Shown here: positions 33,421 through 42,303 of the stretch, one piece after another | How the letters are laid out: every line of letters starts with the position of its first letter | Numbering within the stretch: position 1 is the stretch's first letter | Assembly (NCBI GenBank): GCA_002838205.1 | Contig: CP017950.1 | Location: 1,370,858-1,434,857 of the forward strand | Source: Tenericutes bacterium MZ-XQ | Lineage (GTDB): Bacteria > Bacillota_I > Bacilli_A > Acholeplasmatales > Acholeplasmataceae | Reading direction: 5' to 3' | Length of the DNA: 64,000 nucleotides | Made by a program: the position numbers and the translations under genes | The notes under the pieces: model-generated | What the model saw: the letters and a program-made list of their open reading frames with translations, nothing else | Told to the model about the DNA's origin: nothing | The model's database searches: none

Positions 33421-34827
33421 ATGAAAATCATCATAGCTGAAGCTATAGGCTTCAAAGAAGTCAACGAAAAACAACTCTTACACGCAAGAAGACTTGATCA
33501 ATCTAATGAAAAATATATTAAAATCATAGACTTATTTAAAAAGAAGGAAATTTCCTTTTTTTATGAGTTGGGTATCATGTTAAATCATTATATCAATAAA
33601 GATAAACCCTTAGTTTTTGTTACTGATTGGACTGATCCTACAGAAATGGTTGGTCTTTTACTTGAAGATGGTAAAGATGATATAGTATACCCAGATCTAG
33701 GATTCCTTGCATTTTATACTGATTGGAATGATCTTGAAAACTCTGGTATAGAAAAAATATTCTCACATGAGTTTTCTCATTTATGGCTTTATAATCTAGG
33801 GTATGATTTTGAGTTGAGTCCATCAAATAAGTTTCATACCATTACAGCTATCACTGATCCTTTTATGGCATTTAGCGAAGGGTTTGCTGAACATTTAGAA
33901 ATAGTATCCAGCGACTTATCCCATCATCAAGAAAACAATTTACCTTTTGATTCCGGATTTGATATTGAGTCTTGGTTAAGCTATCGTGATAGTGCTTTAA
34001 GGATGCACGCAGTTAAAAACAATCGTTTCATTTATCTTACTGCACATCCTAAAATTGATACCTATAAAACATATGCTGAGCTACATATGGCACATATAAC
34101 ATCTAGTTGTTTTACACCTGAACACATCAAAAATGGTTCGCAAATGATGGCATCAGAAGGTGTAATTGCGAGTTTCTTCTATTACTTTTATAAAGATGAA
34201 TTTTTTAAAAATCAATACCAAGATGAACTATTCTATCAACCTTTTGGTACACAAAAAGCTGCTCTAGATGCAATCTCAAATCATTATCTAAAAATTCTTT
34301 TTGCTTTGTCAAAAATAGATTTGACAAAAGAGACATTAATGGTTGATTTCGTCATGACATACGCAAATGCTTTTCCAAATGAAAAGGAAAAAATATTTGA
34401 ACTTTTTTTAAGGATCACTCATTTTGCAACAGTCGATGAGGCGTATATATCTAAGTTTGAAAACCTATATCTTACTGGTAAACAAGGCAACCCTGACGCA
34501 TTTAAAGAAGCTTTGATGTCTGTTAGAACTTTTAGGAAGGAAACACTTTCAAAAATAATAGAAAACCCCGAAATGTTAAAAAATGGATTATATCAGAGTA
34601 TTTGGATAACAACTAACCAATATATTAAGCCAGTTCCATGGGATGATAAAATGTCTGTTTATAAAATCGATATAAATACTGCGACTGCTATTGATTTATT
34701 AGCCTTACCTCATATGGATATATTAACTGCTGAAAAAGGGGTAAGTCTAAGAAAATCACTAAAAGGCTTTGAATCTTTAGATCAATTTATTAATTTCATA
34801 TCAACAGATAAAAACTTAAATGTATAA
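33421..34827 (+). CDS. Zincin-like metalloprotease with C-terminal helix-hairpin-helix
   Basis: 468 aa, no signal peptide. A zinc motif HEFSHLW near residue 117 is followed by an acid in FSEGFAEHLE near 158, as in gluzincins. The last 55 residues (IDINTATAIDLLALPHMDIL) form a ComEA-type helix-hairpin-helix, usually a DNA-binding or protein-binding motif. A cytosolic protease joined to HhH is an unusual pairing. GGGG precedes ATG. Confidence 0.65.
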   Translation: MKIIIAEAIGFKEVNEKQLLHARRLDQSNEKYIKIIDLFKKKEISFFYELGIMLNHYINKDKPLVFVTDWTDPTEMVGLLLEDGKDDIVYPDLGFLAFYTDWNDLENSGIEKIFSHEFSHLWLYNLGYDFELSPSNKFHTITAITDPFMAFSEGFAEHLEIVSSDLSHHQENNLPFDSGFDIESWLSYRDSALRMHAVKNNRFIYLTAHPKIDTYKTYAELHMAHITSSCFTPEHIKNGSQMMASEGVIASFFYYFYKDEFFKNQYQDELFYQPFGTQKAALDAISNHYLKILFALSKIDLTKETLMVDFVMTYANAFPNEKEKIFELFLRITHFATVDEAYISKFENLYLTGKQGNPDAFKEALMSVRTFRKETLSKIIENPEMLKNGLYQSIWITTNQYIKPVPWDDKMSVYKIDINTATAIDLLALPHMDILTAEKGVSLRKSLKGFESLDQFINFISTDKNLNV

Positions 34828-34854
34828 ATGAAGAAATACTTTTTTCATCAATCA

Positions 34855-34895
34855 AAAAAGACATACAAGATTTAATTCTAATATGTCTTTTTTTT
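34855..34895 (+). terminator. Terminator after zincin gene
   Basis: AAAAAGACATA and TATGTCTTTTT pair over 11 bases with a 16-base loop, then continue into T. Confidence 0.8.
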
Positions 34896-34920
34896 GATGA
34901 AGCTAAAGGATTATTGTATC

Positions 34921-34964
34921 AGATAAGAATACCTTTTAGTGATTAGAAATCGGGATTCTTATCT
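34921..34964. repeat. Inverted repeat of unknown role
   Basis: AGATAAGAAT and ATTCTTATCT form a perfect 10-base stem with a 24-base loop, in an otherwise empty region. The half-site ATTCTTAT recurs at about 34978. No T run, so it is not an obvious terminator. Confidence 0.5.
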
Positions 34965-35061
34965 GCACACTATTGGGTATTCTTATATTAGCATTTATAT
35001 TCACAATCCAAATTTCACGTATAAACCCACATTTTTGCTTAAAAAATCAATGTGTAAGTTT

Positions 35062-35310
35062 TTATTTTTTGCACATGATAAATCCTATGATATTCTCCTT
35101 TTCCAACAATAAATAAGACTGAAAATTTTCTTCTTTTGCCATATCAACAAAGATTTTATCCAGTGCTTGAAATCGAAAATGCCTAAATCTTGATAATACT
35201 GTCGATACTTTTCTTGAAAAAACTTATCTTCATAGTTTTTTAGTGTTTCAATTGTTGTCGTTATTTTTTCTGTTCTTTTCTTTAAACTAATTTTATATTT
35301 TCTCAACTAA
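35062..35310 (-). pseudogene. Decayed acetyltransferase-like fragment
   Basis: In one minus frame the end reads ALDKIFVDMAKEENFQSYLL and LEKENIIGFIMCKK then stop, resembling part of a GNAT domain. The upstream half (QYYQDLGIF) lies in another frame, so at least one frameshift is present. No complete domain remains. Confidence 0.4.
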
Positions 35311-35503
35311 AGCAACTTCATTGGTTGAGCATACTTTATCATATCTATGATCATGAACCACAATCTTCATATGCTTGCTACCGATAAAATAATAATGTAA
35401 CCAGTTTTCAAATTAACTTAATTCATAAATTTGCTATCATTTAAATGATGATCTAACTTCATCTAAGAATCTTTATCGTTTGCATTAACCTATCTGATAT
35501 TTA

Positions 35504-36283
35504 TTATACTTCTTTCTTTTTTTGAAACTCTATAACTACTTGATGATTTACAACATCATAGTTGATTATGCTGAACTCATCGTTTACTACCATGTGTATT
35601 TCTCTATATTCTTCATTGATATCAAAATCATATAGCATAGGAAACTTTTGTTTTAATATTTTTTCAATTTGTACATATATATCGTTATAGATTGATGAAA
35701 TTGAGATAGGTGGCACATCGAGTTGAATTTGGTTAAATAGAGTCTTTAAAATTTGATACCCCACATATGATTTTTTTAAGTTTGCCGGATATGCACCCAG
35801 ATCAAAATAGATTTTGCAGGCTACCGGACTTGTTGTTTGTGTAGGAATTTTAACTTTTTTATATCCAAGACTTCTGGATAAATTCAAAGTATGTAAAATC
35901 AAAGCTTTTGCCAATCCCTTACCTTGATAAGTCTTTTTAATAGCTACCCAATGCAAATATCCATCACTTATGTCATCCTTCCAATTATTAAAGAATGCGC
36001 TTGCAGTTCCTATTTTCTCATTAGTCTTTGAATCCACTAAAAAAACCATTCTATGTGGTAATAGATGTTCATATCTTTTAAAGTAATAATCCCAAGCTTT
36101 GATGCCTTCATCAAAAGTTAGAAATTCTCTAGCACTTAACTCTATTTTTATCCACGCGTCTTGATCACCATCTTTATAAAACTCAAAATGATAACCTGTT
36201 GGCAGAGGTATAGATAGGATATTTGATACATCTATATTGAGTAATATCTCATAATACCTAATGCTTCTATCAAGATTGTTCAT
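35504..36283 (-). CDS. GNAT family N-acetyltransferase
   Basis: 259 aa. The acetyl-CoA motif TYQGKGLAKALILHTLNLSR near residue 145 and the strand GYLHWVAIKK before it are clear; KVKIPTQTTSPVACKIYFDL follows as the GNAT end. The C-terminal 70 residues are an added domain. Acceptor unknown. Confidence 0.75.
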   Translation of the reverse strand: MNNLDRSIRYYEILLNIDVSNILSIPLPTGYHFEFYKDGDQDAWIKIELSAREFLTFDEGIKAWDYYFKRYEHLLPHRMVFLVDSKTNEKIGTASAFFNNWKDDISDGYLHWVAIKKTYQGKGLAKALILHTLNLSRSLGYKKVKIPTQTTSPVACKIYFDLGAYPANLKKSYVGYQILKTLFNQIQLDVPPISISSIYNDIYVQIEKILKQKFPMLYDFDINEEYREIHMVVNDEFSIINYDVVNHQVVIEFQKKKEV

Positions 36284-36496
36284 AGCGTTTACCTCTTATA
36301 TCAAAGTTTTTATTGATGCTGCTAATATAGTTTAGTAGACACAAAGAGTAAGAATCCTTCTTATGCTAGAATATTAAGGAAAAAGTAACTTTCATTTTAT
36401 ACATCATCCCAAATAATGTTAAAGACGATTATAAGATATAAGCGACCTAAGTGCATTTAAAGTCTCATGTTGTAAAGAATTTAATGTATTACTTAA

Positions 36497-37468
36497 TTAA
36501 TACATTTTTTTAATGCGTTTTGTTAATATTCTCTCGCGTTCTTTTTCTCTGCGTTTATTGAATTTGTTTAAACGTAAAACTTTTTGATATTGTTGCCAAC
36601 GATCTATGCTTAGTACACCAGTATCAAGTGCTTGTTGCACCATGCAACCTGGTTCATTTTCATGTGAACAGTTTTTAAACCGGCATCCTTCACTGAGCGC
36701 TAAAATATCCTCAAACTCATTTTCTGAAACAAAATAAGATGATACGATTCTAATACCTGGTGTATCAATGACTTTTGTGTTATTGTCAAGCTCGATTAAT
36801 TCTCTATTAACAGTCGTATGTCTGCCTTGCGCATCAGATATTCTAATATCCTTAGTCTTGAGATATTCCTCGCCAATCAATGTATTAATCAATGTCGATT
36901 TACCAACACCACTACTACCGATAAAAACTGCTGTTTTATTTTTTAAATCATTTTTGATCATAAGGATGTCATTTTTGTTATAAGCAGAAATTGCTTTGAC
37001 TTCATTGTCAGTCACTACTCTTACCTTTGATATGTAATCATCCACATCATTGCATATATCTGATTTAGTTAATAAAATGACTGTATCAAATGAAGTATTA
37101 TAGGTAAGACTTAAAAAATTTCTAAGTTTTGTTATGTTGAAATCTTCGTTTAAAGACATACAAATATAGGTGACATCTATGTTAGTAGCTAAAATATGTC
37201 TTTCCATGATGGTGCCAACATCTTGTCTTTCCAAAATGCTCTTTCTTTCTCCAATGCGTTCTATTATAGCTAAATCATAGTTTGCAACTCTAAAATGGAC
37301 ATAGTCTCCAATTTGTGGATAATCGCTTTTCAAATAATGTGTGAATTTAAATCTGCCACTTACTTCTGCCATGATTTTCTTCTCGTCATGGGCTATTAAA
37401 TAGCGTTCTTTGTAAACAGCAATAATTTGTCCAATGAATAATGTTGAATCTGTTGTTTTATTTTCCAA
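36497..37468 (-). CDS. rsgA: RsgA-type circularly permuted ribosomal GTPase
   Basis: 323 aa with TTG start behind AAAGGAG. An OB-fold comes first, then permuted GTPase motifs: G4 LTKSD near 133, G1 FIGSSGVGKSTLIN near 184, a TTVNRELI switch and G3 VIDTPG near 238. The zinc motif CRFKNCSHENEPGC near 262 follows, then a basic tail. RsgA helps mature the 30S subunit. The gene carries its own promoter, leader peptide and attenuator, unusual for a housekeeping gene, so this may be an inducible second copy. Confidence 0.85.
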   Translation of the reverse strand: MENKTTDSTLFIGQIIAVYKERYLIAHDEKKIMAEVSGRFKFTHYLKSDYPQIGDYVHFRVANYDLAIIERIGERKSILERQDVGTIMERHILATNIDVTYICMSLNEDFNITKLRNFLSLTYNTSFDTVILLTKSDICNDVDDYISKVRVVTDNEVKAISAYNKNDILMIKNDLKNKTAVFIGSSGVGKSTLINTLIGEEYLKTKDIRISDAQGRHTTVNRELIELDNNTKVIDTPGIRIVSSYFVSENEFEDILALSEGCRFKNCSHENEPGCMVQQALDTGVLSIDRWQQYQKVLRLNKFNKRREKERERILTKRIKKMY

Positions 37469-37493
37469 TGTTCTTTCTCCTTTCTTTTAAGAT

Positions 37494-37582
37494 AGATACA
37501 TCGGAAGCAAACAAAAAGGACCCAAATCGATCCTTAAAACAGAAATAAATATAAGGTTTATTTGTTGGCATTAGATGTATCT
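37494..37582 (-). promoter_or_regulatory. Attenuator-like leader of rsgA
   Basis: Three pairings are visible in the transcript. First, AGATACATC with GATGTATCT (37574-37582 and 37494-37502, 9 bases). Second, a terminator AAGGATC/GGTCCTT followed by TTTTT (37514-37536). Third, CCTTA with TAAGG, which takes the 5' arm of the terminator. Competing structures behind a short leader ORF fit transcription attenuation. Confidence 0.6.
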
Positions 37583-37584
37583 GA

Positions 37585-37620
37585 TTAAGTTTTTCTCACT
37601 TTTCTTTGATTTTCTGTCAT
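37585..37620 (-). CDS. Leader peptide MTENQRKVRKT
   Basis: Eleven codons and a TAA, with TTAGGAG eight bases before ATG. It lies between a consensus promoter and the attenuator of rsgA. The end RKVRK has the plus-X-plus form found in drug-dependent ribosome arrest peptides of resistance gene leaders; that link is inference. Confidence 0.6.
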   Translation of the reverse strand: MTENQRKVRKT

Positions 37621-37653
37621 ATACATCACTCCTAACAATTTGAATCTATAGTC

Positions 37654-37682
37654 ATTTTACTAAACAAATAAATAATTGTCAA
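37654..37682 (-). promoter_or_regulatory. Promoter of rsgA leader
   Basis: TTGACA (complement of 37677-37682), 17 bases, TAAAAT (complement of 37654-37659). Confidence 0.85.
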
Positions 37683-37891
37683 TCACATTTTTGATAAAAC
37701 ATGTAGTCAAAAATTTAGTTTATAATTTTAAAAGCACGCTATTTATCAAAAATAATCTTAATACTTTTGTGTCAAACCAATGATTATTATATGGGACAAA
37801 TTTCCTTTTTAATAAAATTGCAACCTATATCAATGATCTGCTCATCTTTATAGTAAAAGTGTGGTTTATTACTGTAATATTTAGTCATCGA

Positions 37892-38257
37892 CTAAATAAT
37901 ATATGTATGAGCTTCTTTGATTAATGCATCTTTTTTTACACTAGCAAATCTAACAACATTACAAAAATTTAGTTTTTTGCCATTATCTAAAATAAGTATA
38001 CCTTCACATATTGAACTAATTCCATGGCTTAATGCAATTTTAACTTCAATTTCAACCACCATAGGTCGTTCATTTAATGCTTTATCCATGTTTTCTATTG
38101 AGATATCTTCTTCATCGCCAATGATGGTCCATTTAAAGTCATCTCGAACATGCATTCTAATTTGATCAATATCCTTGCTTGCCATTGCAACAGTTAAATC
38201 AATAACTCGATCTATTTTTGGTGAGTTTCCACAGTGCACCATGATATTAGTTTTCAT
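37892..38257 (-). CDS. NTF2-like (SnoaL-type) protein
   Basis: 121 aa. Helix DRVIDLTVAMASKDIDQIRM, then HVRDDFKWTIIGDEE, and a sheet ending GILILDNGKKLNFCNVVRF follow the cone-shaped NTF2 fold, usual length about 120. Enzymatic or binding role unknown. Confidence 0.6.
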   Translation of the reverse strand: MKTNIMVHCGNSPKIDRVIDLTVAMASKDIDQIRMHVRDDFKWTIIGDEEDISIENMDKALNERPMVVEIEVKIALSHGISSICEGILILDNGKKLNFCNVVRFASVKKDALIKEAHTYII

Positions 38258-38430
38258 TTAATCCACCTCAATATTTATAGAAATATCATAACACTTTTGT
38301 ATCAATTTACAAAGAAAATTTTAACACATTCCTCTTTTTACGTAATTATTATTAAAATGAATAATTATATACACTTCTTTATTTGTCTTTTCGCTTTTTG
38401 AAAATTATGGGAATATCACTTTCAAAATAA

Positions 38431-38563
38431 AAAAGACTCCTTTGTTTAAGATCGGGTATGATTATTGTACCTTCTCTCCAACTTTTTGGAGTCATTTCAT
38501 TATTATATGGGTTGCATGACCTATTTTAATACAACTACGCACCCTTGTAAAATTTACGCACCC
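38431..38563 (-). repeat. Repeat element E1 (short form)
   Basis: A hairpin GACTCC...GGAGTC (38435-38440, 38488-38493) is followed by GGGTTGCATGACC, CCTATTTTAATACAA and two TACGCACCC (38536, 38555). The hairpin sequence differs from other copies but the pairing is kept. The left ATCGTGTAA array is missing. It lies downstream of the minus-strand gene 38764-39279. Confidence 0.75.
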
Positions 38564-38763
38564 TTGGAATATTGTTTCTTGTCATTATTAAGTTCATTAT
38601 GTTTTTACTACTTAAATAGAGTGCTTTACTATGTATTTATGCCTAGTTTACATTTTGGGCATCCTGACACAAAGATTTTCAGTCGTTTCATACATAGTTA
38701 TTTAAAATCGTTATCGGATAATTATTTGTAATGAATTCCCTTCTGCAAAATTAGATTTGTGTA
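38564..38763. other. AT-rich gap without a supported gene
   Basis: A plus-strand ORF crosses E1 and this gap but has no ribosome-binding site and codes through the repeat, so it is not accepted. Nothing else recognised. Confidence 0.4.
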
Positions 38764-39279
38764 CTATCTTAAGCCAATCACGAAATAATAGTTAACACTC
38801 AAATCAGGAAGTTCAGTATATAACACTATTACTATAAAAGGGAAACTTGTATCTTCAAAATTAAATACTCCCTCATTGTCAATATCTAGATCATGTAATT
38901 GAATCAATGTCCATCCGCTTGTTTCTTCTGCAAAACTATAATCTTCATTTAAATAGTAATATTCACCGATAATATTCGAAGTATTTTCCACATTAATTTG
39001 ATACGTATCATTCACATCGATTAAGTTCATATTTTCGTATGTTTCAATTCCAGGAAAATCCATTACATAATCATATCTTCTTAAATCATCATTATTATCA
39101 ATTTTATATTCAGAACCAATTTCAGAATATGTTATTTCTTCATTATTTATAGTCACAACTGGAATACTGTTATAAAGTAAATGATTATTTCCTGCTACTT
39201 TATTGGTAAAACCTAATATAACCATCGATAAAACTAATACCCCAATTATTCCACAACTTAAGAATATCGATAATTTCAT
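38764..39279 (-). CDS. Membrane-anchored hypothetical protein
   Basis: 171 aa with an N-terminal membrane helix (IFLSCGIIGVLVLSMVILGF) and an outside domain rich in acidic residues and beta strands. It lies nine bases after an XRE regulator gene, so the pair forms a unit between E1 and the toxin-antitoxin genes. Function unknown. Confidence 0.55.
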   Translation of the reverse strand: MKLSIFLSCGIIGVLVLSMVILGFTNKVAGNNHLLYNSIPVVTINNEEITYSEIGSEYKIDNNDDLRRYDYVMDFPGIETYENMNLIDVNDTYQINVENTSNIIGEYYYLNEDYSFAEETSGWTLIQLHDLDIDNEGVFNFEDTSFPFIVIVLYTELPDLSVNYYFVIGLR

Positions 39280-39288
39280 TCTATTGAT

Positions 39289-39522
39289 TTAAATATTTTT
39301 TGAAACTAATTCTTTTTCATAAATTTGTTCTTTGAGAAGATCTTTTTCTTCAACATTATAAAATTCAGATAAAAGTCTTAGTGACTCTTTGCTTGGAAGA
39401 CCTAATCCGTTTTCCCATTTAGCAACAGCACTACGACTAACATAAATACTGTCAGCTACCGCTTGTTGAGAGAGACTTTTTTCCTCCCTAAGTTCCTTAA
39501 TTTTATCTTTAAATCTCATCAT
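39289..39522 (-). CDS. XRE family regulator
   Basis: 77 aa, HTH residues 5-60 (KIKELREEKSLSQQAVADSI, then SRSAVAKWENGLGLPS). It is likely self-regulated through the palindrome at 39559-39572 inside its promoter. Paired with the membrane-anchored protein downstream. Confidence 0.8.
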   Translation of the reverse strand: MMRFKDKIKELREEKSLSQQAVADSIYVSRSAVAKWENGLGLPSKESLRLLSEFYNVEEKDLLKEQIYEKELVSKNI

Positions 39523-39543
39523 AAAATCCCCTTCTTTGACAAC

Positions 39544-39572
39544 ATTATAGCCTAATAAAACAATATATTGTT
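39544..39572 (-). promoter_or_regulatory. Promoter -10 and palindromic operator of XRE gene
   Basis: TATAAT (complement of 39544-39549) and the perfect 14-base palindrome AACAATATATTGTT (39559-39572) upstream of it. Two GTAACAAC direct repeats follow within 40 bases. Confidence 0.6.
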
Positions 39573-39776
39573 GTTACTTTCTATTTTTAGTTGTTACTTT
39601 TACTAAGTTACATATTTGTGCTATCTAAATTAGCGTATGATGCTACCTAATTTATTACAAATTTGCACCTGCAGCATTATTGACATGTGTAAAGATGGTT
39701 CTTTTTAAAAATGATCCTATGAAAACGACTGTTCAGATCAACTTACATGGTTCTTAATTATATATGAAAATAAATA

Positions 39777-40043
39777 CTATAGTTTGTTTAAAATGTCATG
39801 GTGACCAATGTCTATCATCAATATCAAATTCTCATTTTGATATGTCCAAATCACTCTGATTGACATATTGATGCTAGACTCAAATAGAATCTCACTACCT
39901 TTGATCTTTTTTGTTCTAAGACTTGGGTGTCTGTGATTCTCGATAAATAAGGATAACTTATTGTAGAATAATCTCCTTTCTTGATTTTGCAACTTAGAAA
40001 AAGACTTCTTAAATCTGGTCGAAAATAATATTTCATATGTCAT
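39777..40043 (-). CDS. RelE/ParE family toxin
   Basis: 88 aa. TYEILFSTRFKKSFSKLQNQ, the basic middle HPSLRTKKIKGSEILFESSI and IRVIWTYQNENLILMIDIG with the final HHDIL match RelE/YafQ-type ribosome-dependent RNases. ATG overlaps the antitoxin TGA. Confidence 0.85.
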   Translation of the reverse strand: MTYEILFSTRFKKSFSKLQNQERRLFYNKLSLFIENHRHPSLRTKKIKGSEILFESSINMSIRVIWTYQNENLILMIDIGHHDILNKL

Positions 40044-40336
40044 TTTTTTGATTCTTTGTCTTTCTCATCATCTTCATCTGAATCTTCTAAGTAGTTTATA
40101 GCTTCCTCTACAGATTTAAAAGGTCCAACATTGTACTTTGAAGGGTCTTCATTTATTCTCATCACAGTTTCTTCTAATTTTTGGATGTATGATTTTGAAT
40201 ATATTGCGACTGGTTCAATCACAATGACTCCTTTTTTTATAGAAATCTCAAGTTGGTCTTTTTCTTGAAGATTTAACTCATTAATGATTTCTTTGGGTAT
40301 CGTAATTTGAGATTTTTTTCTCAGTTCTATAATCAT
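40040..40336 (-). CDS. AbrB/MazE-type antitoxin
   Basis: 98 aa. The swapped-hairpin DNA-binding start (IIELRKKSQITIPKEIINEL) is AbrB-like; the acidic C-terminus binds the toxin. It directly precedes the RelE toxin with a four-base overlap, a complete type II unit. A second, nearly identical antitoxin is at 49488-49769. Confidence 0.85.
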   Translation of the reverse strand: MIIELRKKSQITIPKEIINELNLQEKDQLEISIKKGVIVIEPVAIYSKSYIQKLEETVMRINEDPSKYNVGPFKSVEEAINYLEDSDEDDEKDKESKK

Positions 40337-40383
40337 CGAATCTACCTCTTTCCTATTTTCCTATTTTCTTAATTTCTAACTAT

Positions 40384-40412
40384 ATTGTATCACTTTATCG
40401 ATATTTTTGCAA
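40384..40412 (-). promoter_or_regulatory. Toxin-antitoxin promoter
   Basis: TTGCAA (complement of 40407-40412), 17 bases, TACAAT (complement of 40384-40389). Direct repeats GGAAAATAGGAAA lie between it and the start. Confidence 0.75.
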
Positions 40413-40435
40413 TATTAATTATACTTAATTCTGTA

Positions 40436-40728
40436 ATCGTTAAATCGTTAAGTGATCGTGTAAATTGTTAGGTAATTGTTAAAAGGTTAGACATTGACAA
40501 AATTTTTGACCTGTAAAACCTCCAATTTCAGTTCAAAATACAGACCTGGACATTTGCAGATAGGAGAAAATCTCCCTTTCTGCATGAAAAAAGGCTTGAT
40601 ACTAGGGCGAACTACTAATTCGCTTATGTATCAAACCTATGTTTTCTATATGTGTTGCCTGACCTATTTTGATACAATTATGCGCCCTTAGAGAAATCTA
40701 CGCACCCTTAGCAAAGTTTTACGCACCC
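40436..40728 (-). repeat. Repeat element E2
   Basis: Left array: ATCGTTAAA 40436, ATCGTGTAA 40455, AATTGTTAA near 40474. Hairpin GGCTTGATAC/GTATCAAACC (40593-40602, 40628-40637) with inner stem GGGCGA/TCGC-like. Then CCTATTTTGATACAA and three TACGCACCC-type repeats (40679 variant TATGCGCCC, 40699, 40720). Follows the minus-strand protease gene. Confidence 0.85.
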
Positions 40729-40889
40729 CTCAATTATATCTCAGTAAAGACCTTTATTTTGATAACCTAGTTTTTCGAAAATGACTATTGTATTTACCCT
40801 ATACACTCCAATAGTAATTCGTTTATATCAGACAAATTATTCTTTTCTAAATAGTAATTTGAATATGATAGTATTAATCCTTTTTTATG

Positions 40890-41594
40890 TTATGATTCTA
40901 AAAATTGCTTCATTTGATTAATGGGTATCGAATACCCATATCCATAGATAACTGCACCAGTATTATCTTTTAATCTTAGCGTCGTGATACCTATTAATCT
41001 ACCCCATTCATCAACTAAAGCACCACCACTTGAGCCACTCGTAATACTTATATCAGATTGAATATATGTTTTTTCTTCTCCATCAACAACTAGTTTTATA
41101 CTAGGACTCCCAATAATACCTTGACTCATGCTGATGCTTAGATTACCTGCATTTCCAATTGCATAGCATATATCCCCAATTGACAAATCATCAGAATTCC
41201 CAAGTTCAATTGATTCAAATTCACTATACTGTTCTGAATCTATAATCTTTATAATAGCTAAATCATTATACTTATCAAATTTGGTCACTTCTACTTCAAT
41301 ATAAGTCTCTTGTGTTGACAGTCTAATTAGTATGACTTCATGGATGTATTTCTCATTATTTTGTGTATAACTAACGACATGATAATTAGTGATGAGTTCT
41401 CCTTGATTATTGATCACGACAGCTGTCCCAAATGATTCAAATTCATTTGTAGTTGATATAACTTCTACAATGCTTTGAATATTTTTATTGAAAATTTCTT
41501 TGGGAGACTTAAAGTGATCAACCAGTACTAGAGTAACAAGTGATACAGTCAATATGGCTATTCCTGTGAATGTTCCTAAAAATGCTTTTTTCAT
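40890..41594 (-). CDS. Membrane-anchored trypsin-like serine protease (S1C)
   Basis: 234 aa. One N-terminal membrane helix (FTGIAILTVSLVTLVLV), then a DegP-like protease domain with His in LITNYHVVSY, Asp in KYNDLAIIKI and Ser in SGSSGGALVDEWGRLIG. No PDZ domain. ATG overlaps the lipoprotein stop. Last gene of a three-gene operon, with a lipoprotein and a large cysteine-peptidase-like exported protein. Confidence 0.85.
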   Translation of the reverse strand: MKKAFLGTFTGIAILTVSLVTLVLVDHFKSPKEIFNKNIQSIVEVISTTNEFESFGTAVVINNQGELITNYHVVSYTQNNEKYIHEVILIRLSTQETYIEVEVTKFDKYNDLAIIKIIDSEQYSEFESIELGNSDDLSIGDICYAIGNAGNLSISMSQGIIGSPSIKLVVDGEEKTYIQSDISITSGSSGGALVDEWGRLIGITTLRLKDNTGAVIYGYGYSIPINQMKQFLES

Positions 41595-42301
41595 AGACCG
41601 GGTTGGAGAATGTCTAATTTAATTGAACTCAAACTACTTGGATAAAAATCATTTGAATCCAGTATTAGCTCTATATATTCTTTTGTAGATATATATTGTC
41701 CGCTAAAAAGCAATGCATTGTTACTGTTATCGTAAATCTCAAACTTGCTATCACTTAAATAGTCAATTCTAATATTCAATTCTTGATTATCATATTCTAT
41801 TTCTCCATTTCGAGAAAATGCAGTTAAGTATCCACCATTTATATCTAATCCATATTCCTCATTAGAAAAATTAGCATAAAGGAATTTTTTGGCATCTAAG
41901 TCCTCTTTACTTATATCGGTTCTAGTGATTGTAAGTTGTAAGTTATCAAAGGTTTCTAGATTAGTTTCATTTATTTGTACCGTTAAGTTTAGTGTTGTCT
42001 TATTCACATAATCAACTTCAAACTCTAGTAGCATATTTTGATCTTCAAATTCATATATTGTCAAGATAAGTGGTCCTACACCTAAATTTAAATAGGTTTT
42101 AACAATTATATACTCGTCATTAATCCTTAATGTTCCATATCCATTTTCCTCATTAAAAGGTCCTTGAATATCAAACTGGAGCACATCGTCTTGAGATGTC
42201 CATTTAACATATTTTTTTCTTAAAGATATTGAATTATTACCAACACAGGAAGATAATACAACTACTGAGAATAGTACATAAAATAATAATAACCTCTTCA
42301 T
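41591..42301 (-). CDS. Lipoprotein
   Basis: 236 aa. Signal peptide ends in lipobox LSSC near residue 19. The rest is beta-rich with repeats of the type FDIQGPFNEENGYGTLRIND. No family recognised. It probably anchors or assists its operon partners at the outer face. Confidence 0.65.
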   Translation of the reverse strand: MKRLLLFYVLFSVVVLSSCVGNNSISLRKKYVKWTSQDDVLQFDIQGPFNEENGYGTLRINDEYIIVKTYLNLGVGPLILTIYEFEDQNMLLEFEVDYVNKTTLNLTVQINETNLETFDNLQLTITRTDISKEDLDAKKFLYANFSNEEYGLDINGGYLTAFSRNGEIEYDNQELNIRIDYLSDSKFEIYDNSNNALLFSGQYISTKEYIELILDSNDFYPSSLSSIKLDILQPGL

Positions 42302-42303
42302 AC

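Noticed and set aside
36480-36515. Strong terminator after rsgA
   Set aside because: AATGTATTA/TAATACATT pairs well, but the T run is only on the plus strand, so it does not clearly end the minus-strand rsgA transcript.
38465-38731. 88-codon plus-strand ORF
   Set aside because: Reads through repeat element E1, whose conservation is noncoding; no ribosome-binding site.
40494-40691. 65-codon plus-strand ORF
   Set aside because: Reads through repeat element E2 and has no homologous frame in the other elements.
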